A stretch of 64,000 nucleotides of DNA from CALLPQ01 sp039819545 (GCA_039819545.1 JBCBRS010000009.1:61134-125133); one strand, 5' to 3'. Counted from the stretch's first letter, positions 36,032 to 46,176 are shown. The notes: generated from the letters alone by a model not told the origin. Program-made: numbers and translations.

Positions 36032-36079
36032 GCTTGCCGGATGAGTATTGTGTTTCACGGTTAACCCGGCGGGGTATGT

Positions 36080-37456
36080 ATGACGGCGCGCGTATTGGTC
36101 GTCGATGATTTGGAACCAAATGTGAAGCTTCTGGAGGCAAAGCTCCGAGCTGAATATTTCGATGTGTTGGGTGTGTTCAACGGGCGTGATGCCATTGAGA
36201 CCGCTCGTTCTGAACAACCCGATATCATTCTTCTTGATGTAATGATGCCCGGCATGGATGGGTTTGAAACGTGCCGTGCCTTAAAATCTATGCCCGAAAC
36301 CATGCATATTCCTGTGGTGATGGTGACAGCCCTTGATCAGCAGGCGGACCGAATTGCAGGGCTAGAGGCTGGGGCTGATGATTTCCTGACCAAACCGGTG
36401 GAGGATGTGGCGCTATTTGCGCGGGTGCGGAGCCTGACCCGGCTGAAGATGATGACCGACGAGTTACGCATGCGCCATGTGACGGGGCAGGGGCTCGGCG
36501 TTGTTGAACAGCTAGAGGTCACTGACGAAGCAGAGCTATCACGGCGCATCCTGATTATGGATGATCAAATTGAACAGATTGATCGTCTACGTACAGTATT
36601 AGGCGACGGGTATGATATCTTTTCGGAAACCGACCATGACGAGGCGTTGAACCGGGTCCGTCAATCGGATTTCGATCTCATCATTATCAATATGTCGATT
36701 GAAAAAACCGATCCGTTGCGGCTTTGCTCGACGATCCGTTCCTTCGAGGAAACCCGTCTGACGCCAATCCTTGCTATTGTTCGCGACGGCGATACACGCA
36801 AACTCGTGCGCGCTCTTGATATCGGCGTGAACGATTATGTGAATCGCCCGGTGGACAAGAACGAGCTGATCGCGCGGGTATCAACACAATTGCGGCGCAA
36901 GCATAACCTTGATCAATTGCGTTCGTCCTTTCAGGCGAGCCTTGAAATGGCGGTTACGGATCAATTGACCGGGCTGTATAACCGCCGTTATCTCGCGAGC
37001 CATCTGTCAGCGATGTTTGACCGGGCGTACTGGACCGGGCGTGCGCTCTCGGTCTTGATACTCGATATCGACCACTTCAAGGCGATCAACGATACCTATG
37101 GCCATGACGCCGGTGACGAGGTGATCCGCGCTTTTGCCGACCGGATCACAAATGCCATTCGCGGTATAGACCTGGCGTGCCGCTATGGCGGGGAGGAATT
37201 CCTGATCGCTATGCCCGATACCGATATGAACTTTGCCCATATCGTTGCTGAGCGCCTGCGTCAGGATATTGCCGGCGATAAAGTCCCCGTCAATAGTGGG
37301 CGCGACCGTCTCGAAGTAACCGTCAGTATCGGGATCGCCTCCACCGAAGACGGCGCCGAAGACGACAATTCCCAGAAACTGATCAAACGCGCCGACGAAG
37401 CGCTCTATGCTGCGAAACAATCGGGCCGCAACCGGGTCAACCTGTCTGCGGCGTAG
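36080..37456 (+). CDS. pleD: Diguanylate cyclase response regulator PleD
   Basis: 458 residues: REC1 (phospho-acceptor D53 in LLDVMMPGMDG), REC2 (about 150-275, where the corresponding site reads IINMS, so it has lost the Asp and should be an adaptor), and a GGDEF domain. The active site is GGEEF at 370-374, and the inhibitory site RGID (361-364) is exactly five residues before it, so product inhibition is expected. PleD makes cyclic di-GMP during the swarmer-to-stalked type transition. It is co-directional with divK. Confidence 0.96.
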   Translation: MTARVLVVDDLEPNVKLLEAKLRAEYFDVLGVFNGRDAIETARSEQPDIILLDVMMPGMDGFETCRALKSMPETMHIPVVMVTALDQQADRIAGLEAGADDFLTKPVEDVALFARVRSLTRLKMMTDELRMRHVTGQGLGVVEQLEVTDEAELSRRILIMDDQIEQIDRLRTVLGDGYDIFSETDHDEALNRVRQSDFDLIIINMSIEKTDPLRLCSTIRSFEETRLTPILAIVRDGDTRKLVRALDIGVNDYVNRPVDKNELIARVSTQLRRKHNLDQLRSSFQASLEMAVTDQLTGLYNRRYLASHLSAMFDRAYWTGRALSVLILDIDHFKAINDTYGHDAGDEVIRAFADRITNAIRGIDLACRYGGEEFLIAMPDTDMNFAHIVAERLRQDIAGDKVPVNSGRDRLEVTVSIGIASTEDGAEDDNSQKLIKRADEALYAAKQSGRNRVNLSAA

Positions 37457-37566
37457 GGGTATTTGCCTCGGCTTCGTTCGAGGCGGTTTCGACAGGGTCG
37501 GCGTTTGTGGCAACAGATCCGTATCGGCGCTGCGCTTGCCCGGGAACACCGACCATCATTTCTTGC

Positions 37567-39891
37567 TCAAGCAGCCTCGAGATATTGATCGATCACCTTT
37601 TTTTCGCCGGTGTGGTCAAAGGTGACGGTCAGTTTCTGGCCCTCGGCGGCTTTCACGTGACCGTAGCCGAATTTTTGATGAAAGACGCGTTGACCGATCT
37701 CAAAGCGTGAAGTGCCAACGCTCTGTACAGAGACGGTATTTGCCTTGCCCTCAATCATTGGCGGATCGGCGATGGGACGGCCCGCCGCGGCGCGGGCGCG
37801 GCGCCAGCCGGGATTGTCATAATACTCTGATTGGGTCACGGGTTGCGCATCAAAGCGCGAATGACTGGCAAGGCTGGTGGCCGAGTTGCCATATAGCCCC
37901 GGTTCGGATTGAACCTCCACATGGGTTTCGGGCAATTCGTCGATAAAGCGCGAGGGCAACGCATTCTGCCAGCGGCCATACATCTGCCGGTTGGCCGCAA
38001 ACGAGATGCGGCAGCTCTCTTCAGCGCGCGTGATCCCCACATAGGCAAGGCGGCGCTCTTCTTCTAACGCGGCCGTTCCCCCCTCATCGAGGGACCGCTG
38101 GGACGGAAAAACGCCTTCCTCCCAACCGGGCAGGAATACCACCGGAAACTCCAGCCCTTTGGCCGCATGCAACGTCATCAGCCAGACCTGACCACCGGCA
38201 AAGCTCTCGTTATGGTCGGCAACCAGGGCCACATGATCAAGGAAAGCTTCAACGGTTTCATATTCGCTCACCGCCGAGACGATTTCCTTGAGGTTTTCAA
38301 GTTTACTGGCTGCTTTCGGTGATTTTGAATTTTTCCAATGTTCCGTGTACCCGGACTCTTCAAGGATCACTTCGGCAAGATCACGCGGCGGCAGGTCTTT
38401 CATTTGCGCGGACCATCGGTCAACCATGGCCACAAAGCGGGTGAGGGCGGTTTTGCCAACGCCGCTAAGCTCACCGGTTTCCAGGATCAGGCGCGCCGCA
38501 CGCATCAGCGGTATGTCTTCGCGCCGGGCGACTTTGTGAATTGCCTGCATGGTAACACCGCCCAACTTGCGAGCTGGCTTATTGGCGATGCGGTCAAAGG
38601 CCAGGTCATCGGCCTGACTGCGCACCAGCCGCAAATAGGCGATGGCATCGCGCGTTTCCTCACGCTCGTAAAAGCGCGGACCGCCCACGACCTTATAAGC
38701 AAGGCCCAACGTATTGAACCGCTCTTCAAACGCCCGCATTTGAAACGATGCGCGCACGAGCACGGCCATTTGGCTCAGGGACCGCCCGCGGCTATGCTCA
38801 GTCTCAATCTCATCGCAGATTTGCCGCGCCTCTTCCTCCCCATCCCAAAGCCCGCGCACGAGGACTTTTTCGCCCTCTTCGCGGTCCGTCCACAGGGTCT
38901 TGCCCAAGCGATCCTGATTTGCGCTGATCAGACCGGATGCCGCGCCGAGAATGGCTGGTGTTGAGCGGTAATTGCGTTCCAGACGGATAACCGTGGCACC
39001 CGGAAAATCCTTTTCAAAGCGCAGGATGTTTTCGACTTCCGCCCCGCGCCAACCATAGATCGACTGATCATCATCACCCACGCAGCAGATGTTGCGATGG
39101 TGCTGGGCGAGCAGACGCAACCACAAATATTGAGCAACGTTCGTATCCTGATATTCATCCACCAGCATGTAACGAAAGCGTCCCTGATAATCGTTCAGGA
39201 CATCCTCATGCTGTTGAAAGAGTGTCAGGTTGTGGACAAGGAGATCGCCGAAATCCACAGCGTTCAGCGTAATCAGTCGCGCCTGAAAGTTTGTATAAAG
39301 ATCGATCGCCCGCCCATCGGCGAAATGCCAGGCTTCGTCTTTGGGCACTTTTTCCGGCACGAGACCCCGGTTTTTCCAACCATCGATCATCGCGGCGAGC
39401 GCGCGGCCGGTCCATCGTTTCTCGTCAATATCGGCGTCGGTGATCACCTGTTTGGCAAGGCGGATCTGGTCATCCATGTCGAGGATGGTAAAGTTTGACT
39501 TCAGGCCCACAAGCTCCGCATGCCGCCGCAAAATCTGCGCGGCGATTGAGTGGAAGGTGCCGAGCCAACGCATGCCTTCGACCTCATCCCCGATAAGCTT
39601 GCCGATTCGCTCTTTCATTTCGCGCGCGGCCTTATTGGTGAAGGTCACCGCAAGGATTTGCGACGGATAGGCAAGGCGGGAATGGAGAATATGGGCAAGC
39701 CGCGTCGTTAGCGCCCGGGTCTTGCCCGTGCCTGCGCCTGCCAGCATGAGAACGGGCCCATCGGTGGCAAGAACCGCGGCCCGCTGCTCCTTATTCAGCC
39801 CATCAAGATAGGCGGCATCGGTGGCACCGCCGTTTTTGGGCGGCGGCGTAATGCCCTGCAGGGCGCGTTGGGACAAGGTTTGCGAACTCAT
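37567..39891 (-). CDS. uvrD: UvrD/PcrA-type ATP-dependent DNA helicase
   Basis: 774 residues. Superfamily 1A helicase motifs in order: LNKEQRAAV, LAGAGTGKT (motif I), FTNKAAREMKERI (Ia), LVDEYQDTN (II), CVGDDDQSIYGWRGAEVENIL (III), LERNYRST (IV), LMTLHAAKGLEFPVVFLPGWEEG (V) and RLAYVGITRAEE (VI). It unwinds DNA 3' to 5' in excision and mismatch repair. The C-terminal tail ends in VFHQKFGYGHV, typical of UvrD. It is convergent with pleD and divergent from the YegP-type gene. Confidence 0.95.
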   Translation of the reverse strand: MSSQTLSQRALQGITPPPKNGGATDAAYLDGLNKEQRAAVLATDGPVLMLAGAGTGKTRALTTRLAHILHSRLAYPSQILAVTFTNKAAREMKERIGKLIGDEVEGMRWLGTFHSIAAQILRRHAELVGLKSNFTILDMDDQIRLAKQVITDADIDEKRWTGRALAAMIDGWKNRGLVPEKVPKDEAWHFADGRAIDLYTNFQARLITLNAVDFGDLLVHNLTLFQQHEDVLNDYQGRFRYMLVDEYQDTNVAQYLWLRLLAQHHRNICCVGDDDQSIYGWRGAEVENILRFEKDFPGATVIRLERNYRSTPAILGAASGLISANQDRLGKTLWTDREEGEKVLVRGLWDGEEEARQICDEIETEHSRGRSLSQMAVLVRASFQMRAFEERFNTLGLAYKVVGGPRFYEREETRDAIAYLRLVRSQADDLAFDRIANKPARKLGGVTMQAIHKVARREDIPLMRAARLILETGELSGVGKTALTRFVAMVDRWSAQMKDLPPRDLAEVILEESGYTEHWKNSKSPKAASKLENLKEIVSAVSEYETVEAFLDHVALVADHNESFAGGQVWLMTLHAAKGLEFPVVFLPGWEEGVFPSQRSLDEGGTAALEEERRLAYVGITRAEESCRISFAANRQMYGRWQNALPSRFIDELPETHVEVQSEPGLYGNSATSLASHSRFDAQPVTQSEYYDNPGWRRARAAAGRPIADPPMIEGKANTVSVQSVGTSRFEIGQRVFHQKFGYGHVKAAEGQKLTVTFDHTGEKKVIDQYLEAA

Positions 39892-40007
39892 GAGGATTTA
39901 TACGCCAACAGGAACGATTCTGGAACATCCGATCCGGTGATGGGGACAAGCCTTTGCAATTTTTGCAATCGAAAGAGAAGTCATGAATTTATTTGCCCGT
40001 TTCTGCT

Positions 40008-40046
40008 ACCAACCCAAATAATGTCCTGCATTTATTTTGGGTTGGT
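40008..40046. repeat. Long hairpin in the uvrD upstream region
   Basis: ACCAACCCAAA (40008-40018) pairs perfectly with TTTGGGTTGGT (40036-40046), with further partial pairing inside (TAATG against CATTTAT). The 39-nt structure lies in the 299-base divergent region between uvrD and the YegP-type gene, which otherwise holds no gene. It could be a regulatory stem-loop; no T-run follows on either strand. Confidence 0.45.
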
Positions 40047-40190
40047 GACCGAATTTTGTATTTGTGCCGGACCGCCACACTAATGTCATATTATGCCCCC
40101 GGTTTTTGCCATGGTGTGACCGTTTCTGTCCCAATCTCAAACACTTAACCGGTTCGTAAGGTCGGACGGGGCATAGGGAACAGGGCAAAG

Positions 40191-40547
40191 ATGGGCAAAT
40201 TTGAAGTTTACCGCGATAAGGCGGGCGAATTTCGATTCCGGCTATTAACACTGGCTGGCGACAATATCATGGCGAGCGAGGGCTATCGCGAAAAACGCAG
40301 CGCCTTTAACGGGATCGCTTCAATCAAGAAAAACAGCACCTTGCCGCACCGATTTATGCGCAAAAAAGCGGTGGATGGGCGGTCTTATTTTGTTCTGAAA
40401 GCGGGTAATCACGAGATTATCGGAAAGTCAAAAACCTTCGACGATGACGAGGCGTGCGAGACGGCGATCAGGCAATTCATCGCCGTGGTTCAGGAAGCCG
40501 AGATTGATGACGTGACCAAGCGCATGCGTCGCACGCACGTCGCTTGA
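40191..40547 (+). CDS. YegP/DUF1508-family protein
   Basis: 118 residues. MGKFEVYRDKAGEFRFRL, GDNIMASEGYREKRSAFNGIASIKKN and, in a second half-repeat, SYFVLKAGNHEIIGKSKTF match the tandem DUF1508 repeats of YegP-like proteins. The family folds into small alpha/beta repeats and has no firmly assigned role. The second repeat is degenerate here. The gene stands alone between uvrD and the phosphoesterase gene. Confidence 0.85.
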   Translation: MGKFEVYRDKAGEFRFRLLTLAGDNIMASEGYREKRSAFNGIASIKKNSTLPHRFMRKKAVDGRSYFVLKAGNHEIIGKSKTFDDDEACETAIRQFIAVVQEAEIDDVTKRMRRTHVA

Positions 40548-40722
40548 CCGACACTTTTTCTATTGAAAATTTATGAAAAACCCGGTGCACGCTGGCCTTG
40601 AGGTCACAGCGTGCATGCGGGCGTTTTTCTGGTAGTCTGCGGGTGCGGTCGCGGTCGTGCGAGGGCCGGGATATTGACTGTGACCCTCGCCCAACCCAAT
40701 TCTCAGAAGCGCAAGGATAATC

Positions 40723-41850
40723 GTGGCAGAGCAACGCGTTGACACGATCACTGATGAGACTGGGTCGGCAGCATTAATGTCGACGTCCAAGCCGCAAACC
40801 GTCCGCCTCATCCATCTCTCCGATCCACATTTGCCAACACCTGGTCCGGTGCTCTTCCGCGCGCTCCTGAATAAACGCATTTTTGGCTATCTCAACTGGC
40901 AGCGACGGCGCCGGTTGGTGCATAGGCGCGCGATTCTCGATTGCTTGACGGCAGACATTCAGGCGCGCGGCTTTGATCAGCTGATGATTGGCGGCGACCT
41001 GATCAATATTGCCCTACCGGAGGAATTCAGGCGTGCGCGCCATTGGCTCATGGAAATGGGCCCGGCCGACAAAATCATGGTCGTGCCGGGTAATCATGAC
41101 ACCTATGTGCCGATTGACTGGACAATAGGGCTTGGTCAGTGGGCTGACTATATGGCTGGCTTTCGGTTCGCCAAAACGCAAGTGGGCGCGCAGACGCTGA
41201 CCCATCGAATGCCGATCGATACGACCGATTTTCCTTTTGTGCGCCGGATTGGCCCCGTGTCCGTAATCGGACTGAACACATCGCCCAGTACTGCGCCCGG
41301 TCTCGCCACCGGCCATGTGGGCCCCGCGCAACAGGCCCGTTTGCGTGCGCTGCTTTCTAAGGACAGCTCAGTTCAAGGTGAACCAGCGCCGATCCTTACC
41401 GTCTTACTGGGTCATCATCCATGGAACGACCGGGACATGGCACGTCATAAGCGGCTGACCGATGGCGCGGTGCTCATCACGCTCCTTGATGACGCGCGCC
41501 AGACACAGATACAGGCAAAGACACAAACACAGACCCAAACATTGACACAGGCACCCGCGCCCGGACCGGCAATGATCCTGCACGGTCACGCCCACGTGCC
41601 CATGAGCCAGCGGGTAGGGGCACACCAGACGCTGCATCTTGGTGTGGCGTCAGCGTCTTATGCGGGCAGCCAATCAGACGACCAGCCGACCACGGGAAAC
41701 GCCCCGCCAGCCGCCGGGCAATATCACTGTTTTGATATTGCCCCATCGGAGGCGGGAGCGCAGATTACCTTGACCGTGCGGGCGGTCGACCCGCGGGATA
41801 TGACGGTTTATACCGCCTATTCGGGCGCGCCGGAGGACTGGCAGCCTTGA
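40723..41850 (+). CDS. Calcineurin-like metallophosphoesterase
   Basis: 375 residues, GTG start with AAGGA 5 nt upstream; ATG 40780 is an alternative. Metal-binding motifs in order: SDPHL, GGDLIN, GNHD, GHHPWND and GHAHVP. Between the fourth and fifth motifs lies a Gln/Thr-rich low-complexity insert (near residues 262-280, repeated QT units), which is unusual for the family. The protein resembles cyclic-nucleotide or general phosphodiesterases of the 3',5'-cAMP type; the substrate is unknown. The squalene-hopene cyclase gene follows 37 nt later. Confidence 0.87.
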   Translation: MAEQRVDTITDETGSAALMSTSKPQTVRLIHLSDPHLPTPGPVLFRALLNKRIFGYLNWQRRRRLVHRRAILDCLTADIQARGFDQLMIGGDLINIALPEEFRRARHWLMEMGPADKIMVVPGNHDTYVPIDWTIGLGQWADYMAGFRFAKTQVGAQTLTHRMPIDTTDFPFVRRIGPVSVIGLNTSPSTAPGLATGHVGPAQQARLRALLSKDSSVQGEPAPILTVLLGHHPWNDRDMARHKRLTDGAVLITLLDDARQTQIQAKTQTQTQTLTQAPAPGPAMILHGHAHVPMSQRVGAHQTLHLGVASASYAGSQSDDQPTTGNAPPAAGQYHCFDIAPSEAGAQITLTVRAVDPRDMTVYTAYSGAPEDWQP

Positions 41851-41887
41851 GCGAACCACCCAAGATGACGAGTGACGAGGACCGACC

Positions 41888-43945
41888 ATGTTTGACGATG
41901 CTGAAGCCGATACCCAATCTGGCGCGCCATCGCAAAAGCCGCCGCGTCGGTCGAACTTTGAAAACCAGCTTGAGACAAGCCTGAACGCCGCCGCCGCCTG
42001 GAGTGCCGATCATCGGCACCCCGATGGCTACTGGGTCGGGCGGCTGGAATCCAATGTCTGTATGGAGGCGGAGTGGATCCTTGCTCTTTGGGTCGTGGGG
42101 CTTGACGATCACCCTTTGCGCCCACGTCTTGCCGAAGCGTTGATCAGTACACAGCGCGAGGATGGCTCCTGGGAGATTTACCACGACGCCCCGGCGGGCG
42201 ATATCAATACAACGGTGGAAGCCTATGCCGCCCTGCGCAGTATGGGCTATGACGCTGGGGAACCATTTCTGCAAAAGGCACAAGACTGGATCGCATCAAA
42301 GGGTGGCTTGCGGCATATCCGGGTGTTTACCCGCTATTGGCTGGCCTTGATTGGTGAGTGGCCCTGGGAAAAAACACCCAATGTCCCGCCAGAAGTGATC
42401 CGCTTTCCCCACTGGTTTGCGTTCTCGATTTACAACTTTGCCCAGTGGGCCCGCGCCACCATGATGCCCATTGCGGTCTTATGTGCACGCCGGACGGTGC
42501 GCGCGCTGCCTCCTGAAAACCGGCTCGATGCGCTGTTCCCCGATGGGCGTGACGGGTTTGATTACACCTTGCCAAAAAAAGCAGGGGCTGATGGTTGGGA
42601 TCGGTTTTTCCGCACGGCGGATCGGTGTCTCCATGGGCTACAGTCCTTTGGCATGACCCCCGGGCGCAACACCACGGTCAAGCGAGCGCTGGAATGGATT
42701 ATTCAGCACCAGGACGCTGACGGCGTATGGGGCGGAATTCAGCCGCCATGGATCTATTCACTCATGGCGCTGGTGAGCGAGGGGTATGCGCTCGATCACC
42801 CTGTTGTGGCCAAAGCCCTTGCCGCCCTTGATGATCCGCGATGGCGGGTTGATGTGGGCTCGGCAACCTTCATTCAGGCTTCAACTTCCCCGGTGTGGGA
42901 TACGGTGCTCACGCTACTGGCCTTTGATGACGCCGATGTGCTGGATGACTACCCCGATGAGGTGCGCCGCGCCGTGCAGTGGGTGCTCGATCAACAAGTG
43001 CTGCGCCCCGGCGACTGGCAGGTAAAAGTGCCCGATATTGCCCCCGGCGGATGGGCCTTTGAGTACAAAAATTATTTTTATCCTGATACTGATGATACCG
43101 CTGTGGCACTCATCGTGCTGTCGCGTTTTCGGGATGATCCCCACTGGCGCGAGCAGGGCATTGAGACCGCAATATCACGCGGGGTAGACTGGCTCCTTGG
43201 GATGCAGTCGAAAAATGGCGGCTGGGGTGCTTTCGATAAAGACAACAACAAGACCATCACCACCCGGATACCGTTTTGCGATTTTGGGGAGGCGCTTGAT
43301 CCGCCCTCGGTTGATGTGACCGCCCATATTGTCGAAGCGTTTGGCAAGCTTGGTTTTCGCGAAAGCCACCCCGCCATGGCGCGTGCGCTGGCCTATCTCA
43401 AAGCTGAGCAGGAAGCCGATGGGTCCTGGTTCGGGCGTTGGGGCGTCAATTACGTGTACGGAACAGGGGCAGTTCTGCCTGCGCTGGAAGCATTGCACGT
43501 GGATATGACAGCTCCGTGGGTTACCAAAGCCGCCGACTGGCTCATCGCCATGCAACAGAAAGATGGTGGCTGGGGAGAGAGTTGCGCGTCCTATATGGAT
43601 CCGGCCATGGCCGGCCGGGGGCCCACCACCGCCTCCCAAACCGCATGGGCGATCATGGGCCTTGCCGCGGTCAATCGACCCGGCGACCGTGACGCCATGG
43701 AACGCGGTATCGGTTTTCTGATGGACCGACAGGTGAACGGCACCTGGCAGGAACCGGAATATACCGGCACGGGCTTTCCCGGCTATGGCGTGGGCGCAAC
43801 AATTAAACTCACCGATCCCGGACTGGAAGACCGGCTGAGTCAGGGTGTTGAGCTAAGCCGTGCGTTTATGATCAATTATAATCTTTACAGGCACTATTTT
43901 CCGTTGATGGCGTTTGGCCGCGTGCGCGCGCTCTTCGCGCAATGA
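41888..43945 (+). CDS. shc: Squalene-hopene cyclase
   Basis: 685 residues. The catalytic acid motif DTDD is at 400-403, and several QW repeats are visible (STQREDGSWEIYHD, IIQHQDADGVWGGIQPPW, GMQSKNGGWGAFDKDN, AEQEADGSWFGRWGVNY, AMQQKDGGWGE). It cyclises squalene to hopene, the core of hopanoids that stiffen bacterial membranes. No other hpn gene is adjacent; the next gene overlaps it by 4 nt, so a flavoprotein is co-translated with it. Start ATG 41888 follows a GAGG site. Confidence 0.97.
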   Translation: MFDDAEADTQSGAPSQKPPRRSNFENQLETSLNAAAAWSADHRHPDGYWVGRLESNVCMEAEWILALWVVGLDDHPLRPRLAEALISTQREDGSWEIYHDAPAGDINTTVEAYAALRSMGYDAGEPFLQKAQDWIASKGGLRHIRVFTRYWLALIGEWPWEKTPNVPPEVIRFPHWFAFSIYNFAQWARATMMPIAVLCARRTVRALPPENRLDALFPDGRDGFDYTLPKKAGADGWDRFFRTADRCLHGLQSFGMTPGRNTTVKRALEWIIQHQDADGVWGGIQPPWIYSLMALVSEGYALDHPVVAKALAALDDPRWRVDVGSATFIQASTSPVWDTVLTLLAFDDADVLDDYPDEVRRAVQWVLDQQVLRPGDWQVKVPDIAPGGWAFEYKNYFYPDTDDTAVALIVLSRFRDDPHWREQGIETAISRGVDWLLGMQSKNGGWGAFDKDNNKTITTRIPFCDFGEALDPPSVDVTAHIVEAFGKLGFRESHPAMARALAYLKAEQEADGSWFGRWGVNYVYGTGAVLPALEALHVDMTAPWVTKAADWLIAMQQKDGGWGESCASYMDPAMAGRGPTTASQTAWAIMGLAAVNRPGDRDAMERGIGFLMDRQVNGTWQEPEYTGTGFPGYGVGATIKLTDPGLEDRLSQGVELSRAFMINYNLYRHYFPLMAFGRVRALFAQ

Positions 43946-45153
43946 CCGATAAGCCGCTTGATGCGATTATCCTTGGCGCTGGCGCGGCGGGGCTGTTTTG
44001 CGCTGGCGAAGCGGGCAGGCTTGGCCACAGCATTCTTGTGCTCGATCATGCAAAACGTATTGGGGAGAAAATCCGCATTTCCGGGGGAGGCCGATGTAAT
44101 TTCACCAATATCCACGCCCGACCGGAAAATTTTATCTCACAGAATCCAAAATTCTGTATCTCGGCGCTGAAACGATTTACGCCGCAGCATTTCCTGGACC
44201 GGGTGAACGATGCTGGCATTGCGTGGCACGAAAAAACTCTCGGCCAGCTGTTTTGTGATCATCGAGCGCAGGATATCATTGATATGCTGATGAAAGGCGC
44301 CCGCGGGACAGGCGTGACCATTCAAGGTGAGACGACGATAAAGAAAGTCTCCCGCGAGGGCGCGTTTTTTCGCGTGGAAACGACGGGTGGGACCTATCTG
44401 TCGACAGCGTTGATTGTGGCCACTGGCGGATTATCGATCCCCAAAATTGGCGCCACCGGTCTTGGCTATGACCTTGCCCGGCAATTTGGTCTTGACCTTT
44501 TGGAAAGACGCGCCGGCCTTGTACCGCTTACCTTTGAGGGGGCGATCCTAGAAAACGCAAAGACCCTCGCTGGCGTGAGTGTGGATGCCGAAATCCACTA
44601 CGGGCGGACGATGTTTCGCGAAGGGCTGCTCTTTACCCACCGGGGACTGAGTGGACCGAGTATTCTGCAGATTTCAAACTATTGGCGCGACGGGGAGGCC
44701 ATTGCGGTTAATCTCTTGCCGTCGGTAAATATTGCCACGTCATTGGCTGACGCGCGCCGGGAAAATGGGCGTCAAACTGTAGAAAAAGTGCTCACAAGCT
44801 ATCTGCCAAAACGCCTGGTGCAAACCCACGCTGGCACAGGTGATCATCGCGTGGGGGATTATGGCGCGGCGCTCGGAAGGGGACTGGCTGAAGTCGGCAA
44901 CAAATCGCTCGACCAGCTTGCCCGACATTTTCAGCATTGGCAGGTCTACCCTTCGGGTACCGAAGGGTACCGCACGGCGGAGGTGACCCTTGGCGGGGTT
45001 GACACGCGCGGGCTTAATTCACGCACCATGGAGACCAATAGCGTTCCTGGTCTTTATTTTATCGGCGAAGTTGTGGACGTGACCGGCTGGCTCGGCAGAT
45101 ATAATTTTCAATGGGCCTGGGCGAGCGCCCATGCCGCCGCCATGAGCCTTTGA
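43942..45153 (+). CDS. BaiN/HI0933-type NAD(P)/FAD-dependent oxidoreductase
   Basis: 403 residues, starting inside the shc stop (ATGA). FAD-binding motif GAGAAGLFCAGEAG near the N-terminus, then ISGGGRCNFTN, the marker of the HI0933/BaiN family, VATGGLSIPKIGATGLGYDLA mid-protein, and GEVVDVTGWLGRYNFQWAWASA at the end. Most members are of unknown substrate; BaiN-type members act on bile-acid/sterol skeletons in some gut bacteria. The fused position behind shc hints at a polycyclic isoprenoid substrate, but this family is often next to unrelated genes. Confidence 0.9.
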   Translation: MTDKPLDAIILGAGAAGLFCAGEAGRLGHSILVLDHAKRIGEKIRISGGGRCNFTNIHARPENFISQNPKFCISALKRFTPQHFLDRVNDAGIAWHEKTLGQLFCDHRAQDIIDMLMKGARGTGVTIQGETTIKKVSREGAFFRVETTGGTYLSTALIVATGGLSIPKIGATGLGYDLARQFGLDLLERRAGLVPLTFEGAILENAKTLAGVSVDAEIHYGRTMFREGLLFTHRGLSGPSILQISNYWRDGEAIAVNLLPSVNIATSLADARRENGRQTVEKVLTSYLPKRLVQTHAGTGDHRVGDYGAALGRGLAEVGNKSLDQLARHFQHWQVYPSGTEGYRTAEVTLGGVDTRGLNSRTMETNSVPGLYFIGEVVDVTGWLGRYNFQWAWASAHAAAMSL

Positions 45154-45163
45154 AGACCCGGCT

Positions 45164-46009
45164 TTACTCCGCCGCAATCTGCTTGTCGGCGCGCTGCCCG
45201 CCAAACCGGTTTGATAGCATGCGGGCCCATTCCTTAAACGGAAAGGCGATCAAGGGCACGACGTGGTCACCGGGATTATTTTCAAAGCCAGTGGGCACAT
45301 CTTTCGCAGGCCCGGGGCAGTAATATGTCCCGAACAGAATATCGTAGAAGGGGAAGATGGAGGCAAAGTTCTTGTCATAGGCCTCTTTCACATCCGCATG
45401 GTGCCAGCGATGAAAGCGCGGCGATGCGATAATATGTTTTAGCGGCCCGTGCCCCCAATCGAGATTGGCGTGCACGTAATATTGGTGGACGGCCTTTATG
45501 TACCCGAGCATGAAAATCTCGTGAAACTTCAGGCCTAGCCAGCTCCCCATCACGAGGAGACTTGCGCTCAGGACCGCAGTCTCCAAAAAATGCGCCCGCG
45601 ACCAGGATAGAAAATGCAACTGCGTATCGGAATGGTGGACGGCATGGATTGGCCATATCCAGCTTTCGTGCAGATAGCGGTGAACCCAATAGAGATTGAA
45701 GTCATAGACCAGAAGCGCGATCAGACCGGCAATGGGTAAGGGGACATTTGCCCACAGCGCAGCTGGCAATTGCGGCACATTCAAAAATTCGTACAGGGAT
45801 GATACCGGCAGGACGAGGTAGTAGACGATGATGGCGGCGCCAGTGTTAAAGCCCACAAAGGCGAGATTAGTTGCCGCCGAATGAGCCAATTTTGGCCGCC
45901 AGCGGAAAATCTCCGTCCCTCGCGCCAGAAACGCCAGGGCGGTAAAAATCGCAAAGAAAAGAGCGTAATGTGCCCCGAAATTCACAAGCCGCGTGAGCGC
46001 GTCGGACAT
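45164..46009 (-). CDS. Sterol desaturase/fatty acid hydroxylase family protein
   Basis: 281 residues from ATG 46009 (GGGA at 8 nt); an ATG at 46018 adds three residues. The eight-histidine iron-binding set is visible: HRYLHE, HAVHHS, and HRWHHAD with a further His in the helix VHQYYVHANLDWGHG. Several membrane helices. Members hydroxylate or desaturate lipids with a di-iron centre. It lies next to hopanoid synthesis and converges with the BaiN-type gene, so a membrane-lipid substrate is plausible but unproven. Confidence 0.9.
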   Translation of the reverse strand: MSDALTRLVNFGAHYALFFAIFTALAFLARGTEIFRWRPKLAHSAATNLAFVGFNTGAAIIVYYLVLPVSSLYEFLNVPQLPAALWANVPLPIAGLIALLVYDFNLYWVHRYLHESWIWPIHAVHHSDTQLHFLSWSRAHFLETAVLSASLLVMGSWLGLKFHEIFMLGYIKAVHQYYVHANLDWGHGPLKHIIASPRFHRWHHADVKEAYDKNFASIFPFYDILFGTYYCPGPAKDVPTGFENNPGDHVVPLIAFPFKEWARMLSNRFGGQRADKQIAAE

Positions 46010-46176
46010 GATGATCATCCCAAATCAGAGGAGACCACCATGGGGCACAAGCCCCTTTGAATGCCGATCTCGCTAAGCGTTGAGATCTATCAGTCTGGGG
46101 CTAACCAACCTTTAATCAAATAGAATAGTCAGCGTATGGTCAGGGTTAATAACGGGTAAAAATGGGCGTACCGTGT

